5,807 bases of DNA from Porphyrobacter sp. (GTDB lineage Bacteria > Pseudomonadota > Alphaproteobacteria > Sphingomonadales > Sphingomonadaceae). The notes beneath the pieces were generated by a model. That model was not told where the DNA came from and ran no database searches. It worked only from the letters and a program-made list of their open reading frames with translations. Shown piece by piece: positions 4,771 through 5,807 of this stretch. The translations under genes were made by a program, and so were the position numbers. Position 1 is the stretch's first letter; every line of letters starts with the position of its first letter. Where the stretch lies: positions 1 through 5,807 of the forward strand of contig JAGKSZ010000066.1 of the NCBI GenBank assembly GCA_018991295.1, in the 5' to 3' direction.

Positions 4771-5807
4771 GCCGCCGCCCTGCCCTGCGCCGCGATGGCA
4801 TCGGCCAGCCCCGCCGCCCAGCGGGTGATGTCGCCCGCGCCCATGCACACCACGAGAGCGCCCGCAGCGAGCTCGTCCGCGAGTTCGCGCGCCAGCGCCT
4901 CGGCCCCCTCGATGCCGCGCGCCGCACGGTGCCCGCGCGCCTTGATCCCCGCGACCAGCGCGCCGGCGTCAACACCGGGCAGAGGCTCCTCGCCCGCGGC
5001 ATAGACCGGCGCGACATAGACGATGTCGGCGTCGTTGGCGCAGGACTGGAAATCCTCCATCAGGTCGTTGAGGCGCGTGTAGCGGTGCGGCTGGATCACC
5101 GCGATCACGCGGCCCTCGTCGCCCTGCGCGCTCACCGCCTCGCGCGCAGCGGCGAGCACGGCGCGGATCTCGACCGGGTGGTGCGCGTAATCGTCGATCA
5201 CCCCCGCCTCGCCGCCACCCGGCAGCGCCACGGTGCCGACCCGGGTGAAGCGCCGCCGCACCCCGCCGAAGCCGGCGAAGCCCTGCCGGATCACCTCGTC
5301 CGAACAGCCCATCTCGACCGCCACCGCGATCGCGGCGAGCGCGTTCTGGACATTGTGCCGCCCGGGCATCGGCAGGTGCACGCCCTCGATCCGGCGATCC
5401 TCGGCGCCGCGCTGGCGCACGATCACGTCGAAGCTGCTGCCACCGCGCGCGGGCACCACGTTGACCCCGCAGATGTCGGCCTGGAGCGAGAAGCCGTAGG
5501 TCACGACCTTGCGGTCGCGCCCCTCGCCGATCACCGCCTGCACCTGCGGGTGATCCACGCACAGCACCGCCGCGCCGTAGAAGGGCACGTTGTGGATGAA
5601 CTCCACAAAGGCACGCTTCACCCCATCGAAATCGCCGTAGTGATCGAGGTGCTCAGGATCGATATTGGTGACCACCGCAATGGTGCCGTCAAGCCGCAGG
5701 AAGCTGCCGTCGCTTTCATCGGCCTCGACCACCATCCAGTCGGAATCGCCAAGGCGGGCGTTGGAGCCATATTGCTCGATGATCCCGCCGTTGATGACGG
5801 TGGGATC
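4767..5807 (-). CDS. murC: UDP-N-acetylmuramate--L-alanine ligase (MurC), C-terminal 346 residues
   Basis: Cytoplasmic Mur ligase that adds L-Ala to UDP-MurNAc with ATP, the first step of stem-peptide assembly. The frame is open to the window edge, starting DPTVINGG, YGSNARLGDSDWMVVEADESDG. Roughly the first 120-130 residues of a ~470-residue family protein, including the GTHGKTT ATP loop, lie outside. Motifs (numbering from the edge): EADESDG 28-34, TNIDPEHLDHYG 47-58 of the central ATPase domain, GRHNVQNALAA 149-159, RRFTRVG 185-191, DDYAHHPVEI 205-214, QPHRYTR 239-245 and VYAAGEEP 268-275 of the C-terminal domain. All are typical of MurC rather than MurD/E/F. The first ATG in the window (5735) is internal, not the start. 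The stop overlaps murB by 4 nt. From about 5560 down, GC at third positions rises compared with the segment nearest the edge. Confidence 0.96.
   Translation of the reverse strand, partial: DPTVINGGIIEQYGSNARLGDSDWMVVEADESDGSFLRLDGTIAVVTNIDPEHLDHYGDFDGVKRAFVEFIHNVPFYGAAVLCVDHPQVQAVIGEGRDRKVVTYGFSLQADICGVNVVPARGGSSFDVIVRQRGAEDRRIEGVHLPMPGRHNVQNALAAIAVAVEMGCSDEVIRQGFAGFGGVRRRFTRVGTVALPGGGEAGVIDDYAHHPVEIRAVLAAAREAVSAQGDEGRVIAVIQPHRYTRLNDLMEDFQSCANDADIVYVAPVYAAGEEPLPGVDAGALVAGIKARGHRAARGIEGAEALARELADELAAGALVVCMGAGDITRWAAGLADAIAAQGRAAA

Noticed and set aside
4771..4848. Upstream GTG start for murB
   Set aside because: It would put 78 nt inside the end of murC and add a Gly/His/Arg-rich leader absent from MurB; the ATGA overlap start at 4770 fits better.
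2380..5004. Very long plus-strand open frame (874 codons) antisense to ftsQ, ddl and murB
   Set aside because: It runs through three well-supported minus-strand genes and the inverted repeat, shows no recognisable domain, and its composition (His/Arg/Ala/Gly-rich) is what an antisense frame of high-GC genes gives.
5590..5608. Perfect 7-bp inverted repeat TTGTGGA / TCCACAA containing a one-mismatch DnaA box
   Set aside because: It encodes conserved MurC sequence (FVEFIHNV) in mid-gene, and a short dyad of this size is expected by chance in several kilobases.

Overview
The window is a stretch of the division and cell wall (dcw) cluster of a GC-rich alphaproteobacterium, most likely a member of Sphingomonadales (Erythrobacteraceae-like). 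This rests on the conserved gene order, the FtsZ N-terminus beginning MSINIGP, the style of the FtsA and FtsQ proteins, and an intergenic inverted repeat of the 'CTGAGCTTGTCG / CGACAAGCTCAG' type that I know from sphingomonad genomes. The placement comes from memory of these families, not from a search.

All genes lie on the minus strand, so transcription runs from high to low coordinates: murC (3' part, cut by the window edge at 5807), murB, ddl, ftsQ, ftsA, then the first ~87 codons of ftsZ, cut at position 1. murC/murB overlap by 4 nt (ATGA), ddl/ftsQ overlap by 23 nt and ftsQ/ftsA overlap by 1 nt (TGATG). This points to a translationally coupled operon. There are two real gaps. A 138-nt gap between murB and ddl is almost filled by an inverted-repeat element. 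A 169-nt gap between ftsA and ftsZ holds a consensus DnaA box and promoter-like elements.

Functionally, MurC and MurB make UDP-MurNAc-L-Ala and UDP-MurNAc, and Ddl makes the D-Ala-D-Ala dipeptide for the same peptidoglycan precursor. FtsQ, FtsA and FtsZ are the membrane scaffold, the actin-like membrane anchor and the tubulin-like ring of the divisome.

I found no undescribed system such as a defence, mobile or biosynthetic cluster. Points worth a second look are: (1) ftsZ codons after residue ~25 (positions 1-188) look corrupted, most likely by sequence error at a contig end; (2) a perfect DnaA box sits where the -35 of a possible ftsZ promoter would be; (3) the repeat element abuts the ddl start and causes a false N-terminal extension of ddl; (4) codon use changes in a block covering the 3' part of murC and the 5' part of murB; (5) both phosphate-binding acidic positions of FtsA are substituted. 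The long open frames on the plus strand are antisense shadows.
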